From Rhynchonema sp. JSB1_4 (lineage: Eukaryota > Nematoda > Chromadorea > Monhysterida > Xyalidae), in contig JASAMV010006714.1 in NCBI GenBank assembly GCA_030248065.1, forward strand, positions 1-64,000: a stretch of 64,000 bases of DNA, given 5' to 3'. Shown piece after piece: positions 1-11,282 of this stretch. Each line of letters opens with the position of its first letter. Within the stretch, counting starts at the first letter, position 1. The notes under the pieces are model-generated. The model saw only the letters and a program-made list of their open reading frames with translations, was not told the DNA's origin and did not search any database. Position numbers and translations under genes: made by a program.

Positions 1-58
1 TAACGAAAACAAAGCAGACTTTGTGACCATGATTACGTCGTATGTCAGTGCGTACCTC
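1..58 (-). CDS. DEG/ENaC exon 9, partial at window edge
   Basis: Acceptor TCACCCACAG, open to the window edge in the frame carried from exon 8 (EVRTDIRRN...). Too short to show a family motif; supported by the splice site and frame only. Confidence 0.45.
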
Positions 59-3000
59 CTGTGGGTGATGAGAAGCGTTAACAAAACGATCATTGGCATC
101 AAACAGCAAAAACACAGAAAATAGTCAAATGGTTTGCGTGCGCGATACTGTTCACGCACAGACTATCCCACGAGTCCAACCCGTATTCGTAGGGCATCGC
201 CTCGGCATCCAGGCACGCACATCGTGCCACAACCTGTTCTAGATAACACGAACGCACACACAGTGGACGTGTGTAGTTGAGGCGGCCGGTGATGTTGCGC
301 CAGCTGAAAGGAAGACCGGTTGTTGTCACAATTTGGATATCATCAACGGAACAGTTTGAAAATCGTGTAATTGGGCACAGTGCCTTTGGACTTATTCTTT
401 TGTCCTGCACTCTTCCCTCCCGGAAGAAGCAGCTGAGGGCTTGAAAACTTTGTGCGTTTACACAAGCAGTGACGTTTCACGCGAGGATTTAATCCATCAC
501 CTGGTGTATTTTTGGATCACGTGTCATCTGGTGCATTCGTACTGACGATGATTTGGTGCACCGGCACCGCCCGCCTGCGAAGAGTGGCAGCCCAAGAGCG
601 CATTGCAATTCACATTTTAATCGGAAACGTTTATAGGGTGATGCGGTTTGTGCTACATAAGTGTATCGCTGTTCAGCGTTGTCGGCACTCACCTTCAAGC
701 ACGGCATATCCTAATGTCGTTAACGCAACTGCCTGTGCTTCGTGCAAACCCAGCAATTGTCTTTTATCGTCAATACCAGCTCTCACCATCTAAGTTTTGT
801 ATTCATTATTTCATCTCACTATTCCACTCTGACGTCGTCGCGCTATAGCTCACGCATTAGCACGTGCGTGTTGTATTATAGCAGACACCCAGACGGCTGC
901 GTGTGTACACGAATCCCAGCAGACAGTTGCGTCGACATCAATAGCATTAGCCGCCCTCAAACACAGCTCGTCAAAAACAGAGTGCCTTACAACCCAATAG
1001 CATATTGTTTCATCAGCTCGTGGTCGTCACCACACGGCCGCCCGCCGTTGTGTTTCCAATCGAGTCGATGGATTCGATTCTTGGTCAACCCGATCGACGT
1101 GTGAAAGCCGGGCGAAATGCTCACACCGTTGTCGGCCGGCGTCGGCGGGTACGCTTCGTGATTGATGCTGATCTGAAATTATGCGCGATTGTGATTCACG
1201 AAATTCACAAAGATTTGCATAGACCACAAATAACACCAGGTGGTGTATTTTTGATTTGACGACAAAATTATCAGCCCAAGATCCATTATCAACATATCGC
1301 TTTGAAAGCAACGTCAACCTACTCTGAATCCGAGAGCGCCTGATTGACTGGGCATGTACTCAAAAGCGTCGTCGTCCAAAACCAACTCCAAACCGAAATG
1401 CGGCCCAACGAAGTTCGCTCGATCGGACGTGTTGATGTTGATTGTGTAGCACGATCCTGTTTGGAAAAATAAAGCCGGGTCATCGTTCTTGTGTGTGCAA
1501 AAAATGGGCTGAATATTTTTGCTCCGCATGTGAAGAAGGGAAAAATGTCCTGTTGATTCTGTTGTTTAGGGTTCATACAGTCGTCTCGTTGTAGGTTTTG
1601 TAAGTTTATTGTCATGGTTAGTGGTAAAGCAAAGTCACAAACGGTACAACTAAATAATGCAAGAAAAAGCAAAGATTATATAGGTACAGAACAGGATGTT
1701 TGCGAAAGCCCCAATCGGGGGGAAAGGAAATCAGAACAATTAGATAATTAGCGACACAAAGTGGCGTGCCGCACACAAAGTCACCCCCAAAGTATTGGCA
1801 CATGGGGCAAACAATTCACTAGGAAATTACTAATGGCAGAAATTTCCTACACTCCCTACTTAACAGAAAGTAGCGAGAATACAGTTCAAGTACAATTTCA
1901 ACACTCCCACCGCGACTCAAAGATACTCATTTGAGGTTTCTAAGCTCAATAAAAATGTAATCGCAAAGGCTCAAATACAATTCCCTAGAATTTGCTAGAA
2001 AACATATCGGCCACCATATGTAATCATGATTCACAACATTCTAGTTTGCTTTTTCTCGGCCAATTTTGTGGGCTTCGACCCAATTGCGCCTCCACGGCGA
2101 CTTTTGCCCTCTGCTGGGGACTTGATGCGCCTTGCACGGCGACTTGTTGATTCGGCTGCTTCTTCGGCAGACCCGAATTTGTTCATGTGGCCAACCGAGC
2201 GCGATGGATTGGATTGAGCGATTGAATCAATATGAGTGATGAGACGCCTTGAATCGGTGAACGGAGTTGCGAATTGTGATGCCTTGAACGGCAGAGTTTG
2301 ACTGGGGAAATGTCCGACCCCCAGGAGTTGACCGATGTGAAGATGCGGATGGCGAGACGACGTATCCTGGTGTACGGGATCACGTTTGCCGCGACTTTCG
2401 ACCGTTGTTGCCTGTCGTGAGGACTTACTGCACCGGGCGCCCTCTTGTGGGGCCTTTTGGCAGCAACAGCCTTTGGTTGCGGGCGGACAGTTGAAGATGA
2501 GAGTCAACGATGAATCCAAGGCCTGATGACGAGAACGGCTCTCCCGCAGGGGATGCCAGATGAAGAAGAGAAAATTGTTCTGTTGTTTCTGTTGTTTAGG
2601 GTTCATACAGTCGTCTCGTTGTAGGTTTTGTAAGTTTATTGTCATGGTTAGTGGTAAAGCAAAGTCACAAACGGTACAACTAAATAATGCAAGAAAAAGC
2701 AAAGATTATATAGGTACAGAACAGGATGTTTGCGAAAGCCCCAATCGGGGGGAAAGGAAATCAGAACAATTAGATAATTAGCGACACAAAGTGGCGTGCC
2801 GCACACAAAGTCACCCCCAAAGTATTGGCACATGGGGCAAACTGGGAAATTACTAATGGCAGAAATTTCCTACAGCATGTATATGAATGGCACGCTCCCT
2901 TTCACAGTGTTCATGTGTTCAATTTGCGCTACATGTATGGTTCATTCATGCAGTTAATGGACATTACCGAAAACAACCTTAGCTTTTGGCAGGACGCACT

Positions 3001-5079
3001 GATGCAAAAATTTCCTTCTGTGCAAGCGCACGTCGTAAATAAAAATGCCATCAAATCAGCGAATACCGTATTTTCCGTGCGGCCAGTAATGGAACGCGGA
3101 CTTTCGACAGTGCCTTCCTTGAAACAAGCACTGTACGAACATCTTCTTTCGTTTGTGCCCGACCTCCTTGTAGGTGACCTGCAGACACATGTTGCGACCA
3201 TGGTGTACCAGAGAAAGTTATCAATGAACATGTCATTAGCCCACAATTAGTCTCAGACCTGGTTCTTGAACAACAGGTAGCGCAGTTCGCGTTGCAGAAT
3301 GTCACGTGACGAGAAGCCACCTTCTTCCACACTGGTGTTCTCGCGATTCGAACTAATCAAATCGTGCAGATCACTGAGACGTGAGAAAACGCTCCTGAAT
3401 CAAAAAACTTCTACACATGAAGAAACGCAAACACACAGTCTCCCAGTTTAGAATAGGGCCCTTCCAATTTTTTTCCCTCATATGAACTGAAATTCTCCTC
3501 TCCTTGACCATACACTTGTGTTTTTCTGGAGCATTGTCAAAATAGTGGAAAAACAGGAATTTGTCTCTACAGTCCTTCATGAACAGTTGACAGTTGTTCT
3601 GGGGGAAGCTTATTTGGCAGTTTTCCATCGTGACTCTAGTCCAATGGCCTCCTTGATGTGCGGACATCAGTTCAACCCCCAATCCGTTTGTGTGTGCCAC
3701 CATAATTAAGTTAGTCCACTTGTTAACCCTTACTTTCCGGTCTTCGGGATCTTCTGCAGCGCCGATCTGCGCGCCGGATTCAAATTGCAAACAGTGACGA
3801 CCGGGAATTCGAAATCCGTGTCCTGCCAGTATCGGACGTTGACGTTGATGTCGTGTCGCAAGTAGACGCCGACAACCAGAAATTTAGATATGAATAAGCA
3901 TAATTGATTTTTTTGAAAAAAAAATCTTTTTTTTTGAAACTGGAGTTACATAGTTACGAGCACCCATCACAGTTCACACACCACAGCCGCTAGACCGCGA
4001 CACGGGCTTTGAACCCTTTGAATCCTGAACGGTGGTCAACATTTTGGAATACAGTAAGAAGGAAAAGGACAGACACAGTACTGAACGGCTGTTAATAAAT
4101 GCTTGGACCGCACGAAAAAAGTCAAAAATTTTACGCAGCCAAATTTCATGTGGTTTTCAGCTTGAATTGAATTGAATCGGACTACATTAAATCGAACGGG
4201 CACTAGATAAACATTGATTTTGGCTATCCCCCTTGGCCGAAAATCTGGATGCGCCCCTGCTTCACAAGAAGCGTGTCGAAATAGACAATTTGCATGCGGG
4301 AAACCTTCGCATGGCGCCTAAACATTTATGACCGACATGCAGTCTACAAATAAGTGTGTGTTCCCTACATACATAACATCTGACCTGAATGATTTGAAAC
4401 GCGCATAGGCTCCAGGCTGCGAACAGAAACATTGAGTAGAACAATCGGCAAGCACACCCGCGATGGCGGCGCAACGGTGACAGGCCGTGCACTGATATCT
4501 CGGACAGAACAGGCTCTCTGCGAATGAATTTAGATTAAAAATTATGATTTAGAATAATTTAGATTACATGAATTTAGGTCGATCACAATCGGTGATGTGC
4601 ACATACATACATAGTTTGCCTCAAACCTACCTGATCGATACGCAATAAAAGCGCATCATCGCCGAAATGACACGCAACCTACCCAACCACCCAGTGTAAA
4701 ACCCAGACTATGCCGTATGTACTTTCTGAGAGAACAGAGAACAAACTGTAGGGCGCTGATTGGCTGAAGAACGAGCGACAACCAGTCAGGGCGTGAAAGT
4801 TTATTCTCAAGTTCTCTCAGACGAACGAAGTACAATATCAGCCTCAAACGCTGTTTTTACATAACTGTACTGTAGGTACCTCAGACTATTCGCGTTGCTT
4901 CCTTTCGTGCTCCCGCCCATCGCGTCCATGATCATCAACGATGCGTGTCCGGCACGAGCAATTCCGTCGACTACCAATCCATTGGTCGTGGTCGTGGACG
5001 CAGTTGCCGAATGGTGTCCTCCCACGTCGTCATATATTTCTACTGACGAGCGTCCAATACCGTTGACAGCGCACTTCAT
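1..5079 (-). CDS. DEG/ENaC family cation channel gene, nine exons visible, 3' end beyond window
   Basis: Amiloride-type sodium channel (degenerin/ENaC/ASIC), a plasma-membrane trimeric cation channel subunit with two membrane segments and a large Cys-rich outer domain. Exons in coding order on the minus strand: 5079-4880, 4517-4385, 3939-3734, 3373-3259, 3178-3067, 1456-1323, 1172-991, 303-156 and 58-1. All junctions keep frame. Visible family marks in order: the N-terminal His-Gly motif (SVHGLS), membrane segment 1, FPVVTVCNLNP after it, a CLFQGRHC pair, YGSCYTIN, GLEL, GVSISPGFHTSI and LCVRSCYLEQVVARCAC. About 410 residues precede exon 9. The second membrane segment is expected to the left of the window. 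Odd: the exon 3 acceptor lies next to a poly-A/poly-T stretch, so intactness is not certain. Family assignment is strong; the subfamily is not resolved. Confidence 0.88.
156..303 (-). CDS. DEG/ENaC exon 8 (Cys-rich thumb)
   Basis: Acceptor CCTTTCAG, donor GTGAAC. It encodes NYTRPLCVRSCYLEQVVARC and ACLDAE, the C-x3-C...C-x-C signature of the thumb domain. Phase 2 to 0, joining exon 7 in frame. Confidence 0.88.
991..1172 (-). CDS. DEG/ENaC exon 7 (SPGFHTSI)
   Basis: Acceptor ATAATTTCAG, donor GTAAGG, phase 0 to 2. It encodes ISINHEAYPPTP, then GVSISPGFHTSIGL and GRPCG, the conserved pre-Cys region of the palm/thumb. Confidence 0.88.
1323..1456 (-). CDS. DEG/ENaC exon 6 (YGSCYTIN)
   Basis: Acceptor TCCAAACAG, donor GTAGGT, phase 1 to 0. 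It completes YGSCYTINI and continues with GPHFGLELVLDDD and ALGFR, matching the family's G-x-C-Y-T-x-N and G-L-x-L blocks. Confidence 0.88.
1545..2873. repeat. Direct repeat pair (about 300 bp each, 1.03 kb apart) in a DEG/ENaC intron
   Basis: About 1545-1853 and 2573-2873 are near-identical direct copies starting near CTGTTGTTTAGGGTTC and running to GGAAATTACTAATGGC. The 720 bp between them (1854-2572) show no recognisable gene, although one minus-strand frame stays open. This could be a tandem duplication or an LTR-like arrangement. No integrase or reverse transcriptase is visible, so I leave it as a repeat. Confidence 0.7.
3067..3178 (-). CDS. DEG/ENaC exon 5 (first Cys pair)
   Basis: Acceptor TGTCTGCAG, donor GTATTC, phase 0 to 1. 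It encodes VTYKEVGHKRKKMFVQCLFQ and then GRHC...HYWPHGKY, the first conserved outer Cys pair and the residues leading to YGSCYT in exon 6. Confidence 0.85.
3259..3373 (-). CDS. DEG/ENaC exon 4
   Basis: Acceptor ACGTCTCAG, donor GTCTGAG, phase 2 to 0. It encodes DLHDLISSNREN...SSRDILQRELRYL, a finger-like helical segment between the CNLNP motif and the first Cys pair. A frameshifted paralogous copy lies on the plus strand at about 32870-33000. Confidence 0.8.
3734..3939 (-). CDS. DEG/ENaC exon 3 (FPVVTVCNLNP)
   Basis: Carries LVVGVYLRHD and then the family hallmark FPVVTVCNLNPARRS; donor GTAAGG in phase 2. No AG precedes LVVG within the expected distance. The nearest acceptor keeping frame (CCAG, exon end 3939) adds about 20 low-complexity residues from an A9/T9 tract. 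The true 5' edge may be near 3883. Confidence 0.7.
4385..4517 (-). CDS. DEG/ENaC exon 2 (HG gating motif and membrane segment 1)
   Basis: Acceptor ...TTCGCAG, donor GTCAGA. It encodes SVHGLSPLRR followed by a hydrophobic stretch (FYSMFLFAAWSLCAF), the His-Gly gating motif and first membrane helix expected in this family. The 133 nt keep frame with exon 1. Confidence 0.8.
4711..4843. mobile_element. Diverged copy of the 138-bp MITE at 24047-24184
   Basis: Shares the blocks CTGAGAGAACAGAGAACAAA and GCGCTGATTGGCTG, and an inverted end (CTCTCAGACGAACGAAGTA), with the MITE at 24047-24184. It sits in intron 1 of the DEG/ENaC gene. Target duplication not readable. Confidence 0.5.
4880..5079 (-). 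CDS. DEG/ENaC exon 1 (N-terminus)
   Basis: Opens with ATG at 5077-5079 (MKCAVNGIG...) and ends at a GTACCT donor in phase 2, which joins exon 2 in frame. It encodes about 66 residues of cytoplasmic N-terminus. No other upstream exon was seen, so this start is the best choice but is not proven. Confidence 0.6.
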
Positions 5080-7450
5080 AACGGCGGCGTGCTAACCGCA
5101 AGACAAGACTGCCGGTGCGCCGCCGCTGCTATTGCGTCCGTCAGTCAGCCTGGACTGAAGGTGGTTGTATGTAATAACAAGCTCTCAAGGGCAACAGACA
5201 GCGAAACAAATATCAGGAACCAAAAACGACCAGAATAGCGCGTGACCAGACAGACCGTGCTTGAGCGTAACCAACGAGGTCTAATTATGTATGTGTACTT
5301 CGGCGCGCGTAGTCACCACGCCCACGCGCGGTTTTCGAGCGATTCGAGGCTCCATCAAAGCTTTCTTATGTGCCAATAAGTTCCCAAAGTAAAGAAGAAT
5401 GCTTTTCACGGTAAATGTGGTTTTGGTCTTGGTTGTGGTTACTTAATTTTGGTTTGTGGGTGCGTTCCGGTTCAACGGAAGCAGGTGAAAAATGCTAGAG
5501 ATTAGACTTTATTTCTCACCAAAATGGTTGTACTACTGTATGACCAAAAAACCGGGAAGTTATATAACGCTTCGTCACAATGTTTTATGCACTAAACAAT
5601 GAGTGTGGTATGCATGTTCTGTTCACAAAGTACGGTTATATCGCATGATGTCATTTGGATTTTTCGCAACAATAATGCACATACATTAGCATGAAAAGAA
5701 TAAATGCACTGCTCATATCCAGTATTTTCGAGCGATAAACGGAACTAACAGAACTGCTTTCCATCGGCTTAATTAAAACCAACTGGATCAGCTGGTACCG
5801 GAGAAGTTCGATTTATGCCCCCTGAAATAAGCCCAATGCTTGTGACTTATTTGGTATGTTTCCGAATAACTTTCATATTGCTTAGAAGGAGCAAAAGCAT
5901 GTATATACAGTTCCAAAAGTATGCGTTCGACGCTTCTTTCATTCTCCATGGTAACCCATTTCAGCCCACTCTGGAAATTATTTGAAAGTTTTCCGAATAA
6001 ACTCCCTGGTTCCTTACTTGCGCGATCAGGGGGCTCAATCGAACTTTTCCGATGCACGGCTGTCATAGTCCGGAGTCAGGGAACAAAATTGTTTACCAAT
6101 GCTTAATTAACACTGGAAACCATTACTCGCAGCATTCGATCAAGAACAACCTGAGAGAATAAGAGTCAGCTGGTTTGACCTTGTCATTGAGCTAAGTGGC
6201 GTGGTAAAGCATACTGTGTCTGACATACACGCAATGAGCATGTCCATTCTTGTGATTGGACCACCCTACCCGTATACACATAACATATACCCTTCTTGCT
6301 CGGTACCCTTGAATTGTTTTTGGAAAAAATAACAGATTCTCTGACCTTGTGACCAGTTTCAATTAAAGGTTTATTTACCTACACGTATGATGAATCAATG
6401 ACGTCACACCAACACTCGATTTTTGTCGCAATGTCACTGCCAACGGCTGAGTGTCACATGTGCGGATATGCAAACGGGATCCCGATTCCGAATCCCGATC
6501 CCGAAAATTTCAAAATAACTCCCGATTTCGGTCCCGCGCTCCAATCTCAAGTGGCGGATGCTGACAGTGGGACAAGCCCGCTGGTCACCACCGCCCGCGC
6601 AATCACCATTCATTCAGGGAACGTGTGCAACGGGCCACTGTGTATGGGCGTGTGGGGTGGCTCATGATTTGGTAGTTGTCGAAATAAAGGGGAAGATACT
6701 ATTTGAATAGTGAAATGAATACTAGTTCGATACTAAAACCTTGCTTGCACACGGGGCGAAATCAAAGGTGGTGTGGATGGTCGGTCCGGTGTCCAGTCAG
6801 GACGTTTTGCACTGAGCAGATTTCGAGATTTTCTGATTCCATAGATTTCGATCGCAGTAAAAGTTGTTGCTAGACTGGTGACAAAGCACTTGGACACTGG
6901 TCGTAACTAGTGGCATCAGCAAATCTCGAAATAACAATTGTTGCAAAAATGTACACGTTATCAAGATATACGACCGATCACCACGTTTGATTTCGCCCTC
7001 AGCAACCATGCATAGTATGTATGTGAGGGAACAGAAACTGGAACCTTGTACGTAGCATGCAACATTGATGACTCAGCATTTCATCCAACTCCAATTCAAA
7101 GTGACGTTTCACATGCCTTGATGGATCGACATTAAAGGCCCCGCCCCGTCCGCCTCTCAACGTTGCACGCGGTGTTTGCCGGCGCAACACGAGGACGAGA
7201 CTCAATCGAGTGACGAGGAAAGGGAAAATGACATATGAAATGGTGGGTTACGGTCGAGGTACGGTAGTGGATACGGTATAGCCATGGTATGGTATCGTTT
7301 CATTCTGCCAAAATCTCCTGCATTGTTGTTCAGAAGTTCTGGACTAGTTATGCCCCATCATTGCATGTAATGTGTGTTGCATTATATTTATTAAACAAAT
7401 CATGACATTTGTCACAATCTTATCCTTCATAGCAATCTATCACCTTGTAG
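5080..7450. other. Intergenic stretch, no supported gene
   Basis: No frame here has both family-like sequence and convincing splice sites. It holds one CCCGAT-like patch near 6471-6545. Confidence 0.4.
6471..6545. repeat. Degenerate CCCGAT hexanucleotide patch
   Basis: Several imperfect copies of CCCGAT/CCCGAA in a row. The same sequence type recurs at 8401-8560 and 8745-8885. Confidence 0.6.
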
Positions 7451-7639
7451 CGGGTATGTTCCACGACTCTGTCGCATTTCGCATACTCAAAATAAAAAGA
7501 GAGAGAATGACAGCGGTGATGACGTGGAGAATGCGATGTACCGGATCAAAGGTGTTTTCCGCTTGGTTGGAAAAATAAAAGATCCATCGCGACTGACAGA
7601 TCAACAATGTTTGAACATCGTCGCCCAGTATATGACATA
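7451..7639 (+). CDS. Possible 3' terminal exon, unknown protein
   Basis: After a pyrimidine-rich acceptor (CACCTTGTAG) one frame runs to TAG with protein-like composition, including NDSGDDVENAMYRI, KGVFRLVGKI and LTDQQCLNIVAQYMT before the stop. I do not recognise the family and found no partner exon upstream. Confidence 0.3.
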
Positions 7640-8400
7640 GCGACGCAAACCGGGACACCATATCAATCGTTTGTCGCGCGGATTATTTTTGTGCGGCGCT
7701 GGTAGAATTTGAAGGGATTGAATATTCAGCTGGTGAAAATAAATTGCGTCAGGGAGATAGATTTTAGAATATCTGACGTTGATCCATTAGTAACAGACCA
7801 CCGCCGGCCGTGGGCCAAGCAAACCTCATTTGATTTCCGGTCCAATGGTAAAAATGGTAAAAAGACAGTAAAATCGCCACATAGTGAATAGCCCCACGCA
7901 AATTTTGTTTGAACAAATTTGTGTAAGGGGCAAAATTGACAATTGCCTACTGAAACCGCCTGCTGTAGTTGTCCGCCACCAAAGGTACTGACCTTCAACA
8001 GAACAAGTCGCAAAACAGTTAGGCCAAATTCACAAAGCAAGCAGGTTAGGGTGATATTTTTAGTGCGCAAGTTCGCACACACCAGCAGATTCGCAACACG
8101 TTACTGACAATCACACGCTTTCTCAATCAATGCTCAATATTGCAAATATTTCTTGAGGATTAGTGGATTAGCCGATTAGCGGGATAAGCAGTCCCGCTAA
8201 TCCGCCACTCCGTTCATTTTCTCATTGTAATCGAAAAGCGTAGGCGTAGAGAACAGAATTCGCTAATCCGCCAGCATGCTGACTCACTAATACCCTTGAA
8301 AAAGGCAGTTCGGCCTCAGGAGGTCGCAGTCAATTTCGTTCATCACGAGGTTAACATTCCCTGGTCCGTTCTCAGTACGACACATCAAAATTCATATTTT

Positions 8401-8885
8401 GGGGATCAAACGGGAACCCGATCCCGAAGCTCCGGTTCCCGAAGCGTTATTGGGTCCCGAGCCCGAATCCCTATCGCGACAGTTTCAAAATAAATCCCGA
8501 TACCGATCCCGGCCCCGAACACTAATCCCGATCCCGAAACTGTTCGGGATAATAAACCCTTCACGTTCCGTTTTTAACCGGTCGGTCGTTAATTTTTCTG
8601 GTTATTTTGCACTTCAAATTGTTTGTTTTTTATCAGGCTGCATTTTTTGATTTTAAATCGTTTCGCTGTACATCAGTTTTATCAACAAAGGACATTCGGG
8701 CAACAAAGTTTGAACAAAGCCTTCGGTTCCGACAATATTTCCTCTGATGCCAAATCGCGATCTCGAACTTTTGGCCAATCCCGATCTCGAACTTTTTTCC
8801 AATCCAGATCTAGAAATCCCGATCCCGAAAATCTTTGGAGCTGGTCCCGATCCCGATCCCGGTCTCGACTTGCGATCCCGCTTGA
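8401..8885. repeat. Degenerate CCCGAT/ATCGGG arrays
   Basis: Two clusters (about 8401-8560 and 8745-8885) of imperfect GATCCCGA/TCCCGA units. Open frames here are rich in Arg-Ser or Asp-Arg, an artefact of the hexamer. Confidence 0.7.
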
Positions 8886-8907
8886 CCCCATTCACATTCA
8901 CCACATT

Positions 8908-9133
8908 GGGTGATATTTTCGAAACGGTGTAAAGGTCAGTTCGGTGTAAAGGTCGGCGGAAAGCTCGGTCGACAGCTCAGTGTGATAGACCTCGGTGTAA
9001 ACTTGAAACATTCCACGTTAATAACAGGCAATGTTTCACGTTTATACCGAGCTACGCCGACCGAGCTTTCGACCGAACTTTACACCGACCTTTACGCCCA
9101 ACTGACCTTTACACCGTTTCGAAAATTCCACCC
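8908..9133. mobile_element. 226-bp palindromic MITE, family D, copy 1
   Basis: Imperfect palindrome with ends GGGTGATATTTTCGAAACGG and its complement, and inner subrepeats of GGTGTAAAGGTC. Full copies also at 23561-23786 and 32067-32280, and a cut-off end at 32431. Copies 2 and 3 show 3-bp direct flanks (AAT, TAT); this copy has ATT/ATA. Confidence 0.85.
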
Positions 9134-9136
9134 ATA

Positions 9137-9373
9137 ATGTTTAGAGCCTCCGCACATGAAGTTAAATTCACTATATGGAGCTTTGACTGCATTACTATAT
9201 GGACACCACGGCAAGGTATCCTCCATATGGTCTTGCACGTCCTCCGGGTCGTCATAGTTGTAGCAGCCTTCGGGGCGATAGGTTTTAATGAATTCACTCG
9301 GAGGGTCTGCCAGAAACAGGCCTTGCCTGCAGATTCCAGAGGCACGTGCAAGCTGAAGAATAAGATCGATGTA
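9137..9373 (-). CDS. Possible internal exon, unknown protein
   Basis: After a TTCTTCAG acceptor the frame reads LARASGICRQGLFLADPPS, then GCYNYDDPEDVQDHMEDTLP and WCPYSNAVKAPYSEF, strongly protein-like. It runs directly into the end of MITE D at 9133, so the 3' edge (donor) is unclear. No family recognised. Confidence 0.35.
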
Positions 9374-10165
9374 TGATGTACACATACTTAAGATTTTGGT
9401 CGATGACCAGAAACTTTAAGTTGTGGTGTGGGAGTGACAATTATTAAAAATATTATTTAAACGTCAAGTGACCACGAAATATAGTCATTCTTGTTCCTTG
9501 AAACCCCTCAAAATTTGTTTGTGACTTTTTGCTGCCACCAATGAAACGCCACACGCGGTCTCACTGCACGCATTCATAAATCTAAATTTTGACCATATGG
9601 TTTGAGCATTTTTATTCAGCATTTTGAACCCGGATGTTGGTGCTGAGAACCGGACGGGTTCGGCCTTTGTCTGCTTTTGAGCAGAAAAATATGCAACATT
9701 TTGTTCGCTCAGGCTGATCATGAAAAATGATTCATGTGCTGATGATGTGATGTCTGGTGTCAAGAACAGAACAGTTCTGGACAAGAGCCGCTGCCCGGCA
9801 GCAAAGGAAACTCTGCCGTGTATGTGCACAAATCACCGTCCGTTTGCACAGTTCTCAGCAAGATCCAGGGTGGAGCCGGAGGTCTGTCATTTTCTTCTGT
9901 GACCGTTATGTTCATTCTGGATCTAATTTTTGAAGCCAAATCCTCGGGATTATATTGTGGTATTTCTTTTTAAATTAACCTCATACCAGAAAAACAGCTT
10001 TTTGGTTCAGAATTTGGTCTGCTGAATTTCTTTGACGGATGAGCTAGGCTGCTCTCTGACAAAAGCAAAAAGCAAAAAGTTTTTCAGCGTAGTCATCATC
10101 CACAGCGCACGCCAAACAGCCTCTGAAACATTTTGTTTGAGCATCACTGTGGTTTAGGCCCGTAG

Positions 10166-10674
10166 TTAAACCTGGCAACCGGATATCGCATGCTCTCAGA
10201 ATCCGGCCTTACGCAATAAAATGTGACTATATACGATGAGTGATCACAAAAACATCGTTCAAACAAAATGAAATGCGTTTAAATTGTGAGAATTAATTTT
10301 TAAAAATTTGCTTTCGGGAACAAACTCGAGCTTGTGCCGACTTACGCTCCCCCTTTTGATCAGGCAACGGCAGAACATTTAGTGGGGAATCCAACCAGCT
10401 CGTCAACCAACAGCCACGTGTGAAATGTTTCACAAAGGTTTCATCTGTCAGCGAGCTGGTTCTTGTCTCAGTCTCACTGCCTTTCATGATCAAAAGGGTG
10501 AGCGTAAGTCGGCACAAGCTCGCGTTTGTTCCTGAAAGCAACTTTTCAAAGATAAATTCTGACAGTTTTAACGTGATTTATCTCGTTTGATCGTTGTTTT
10601 TGTGACCGTTGGACATAAACAGTCTAACTGCGTAGTAAAAAAGCAAGCATGAGATATACGGTTTCCCGCTTTAA
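10166..10674. mobile_element. TTAA-flanked foldback MITE (piggyBac-like target), copy 1
   Basis: About 501 bp between two TTAA tetranucleotides, with imperfect inverted ends (ACCTGGCAACCGGATATC / AGCGGGAAACCGTATATC) and an inner inverted block GTGCCGACTTACGCTC. Copies at 13846-14357 and 15910-16421 are also bounded by TTAA. A TTAA duplication is the piggyBac hallmark; no transposase is present. Confidence 0.75.
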
Positions 10675-10862
10675 GGAGTTGATGTTGTGCTGAACTTTTC
10701 GCTTTTCGCGTTTGTCAGAGAGCGGCTCTAATTTGTCTAATTTATGTATTAAAATCGCATAATCAAGAATTACATGGCATTGGTCGCACAATGACCATAT
10801 AAGAATTCATCAAGTCAACCCTGATTTTCACGTTCAATCACTCGTAACCACTGTGCTAGGTA

Positions 10863-11137
10863 TTGGTCGCACAATGACTATATAAGAATTGGTCAAATTT
10901 TTTTCCTGAATCGCAAAGCAGGCTAGTGACGGGGCAATGACGTTGCATTGCGCGATCACACACAAAACACGTAGTAAAGAGAATGTTTCAGACCTGCGGC
11001 AACGTGGTTGATCTGCCAGATTATTTTCAGCCGAAAATGTTTTGTGAGAATCACAAATAGCACAGTGGTTAAGAGTGACTGAACGTGAAAATCAGGATTG
11101 AATTTGATGAATTCTTATATGGTCATTGTGCGACCAA
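10863..11137. mobile_element. TA-type MITE, family A, nested copy (275 bp)
   Basis: Bounded by TA on both sides with TTGGTCGCACAATGAC inverted ends. It is inserted in inverted orientation within another copy of the same family. Mirror copy 21130-21404. Confidence 0.9.
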
Positions 11138-11282
11138 TATGTATTTGTGATTCTCAGAAAACATTTTCAGCTGAAAATAATCTAGCAGATCAACCACGTT
11201 GCTGCAGGTCTGAAACATTCTCTTTACTACATGCTTTGTGTTCGATCACGCAACGCAACGTCACCACCCCGTCACTTTACAC

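Noticed and set aside
2031..2702. 223-codon minus-strand frame as a gag-like or basic protein.
   Set aside because: It spans the direct repeat and unique DNA within a channel intron, has no zinc knuckle or family motif, and no splice support.
8623..8913. Open frames rich in Arg-Ser or Asp-Pro around 8400-8900 on both strands, resembling an SR protein.
   Set aside because: They follow the CCCGAT hexamer in every frame; repeat artefact.
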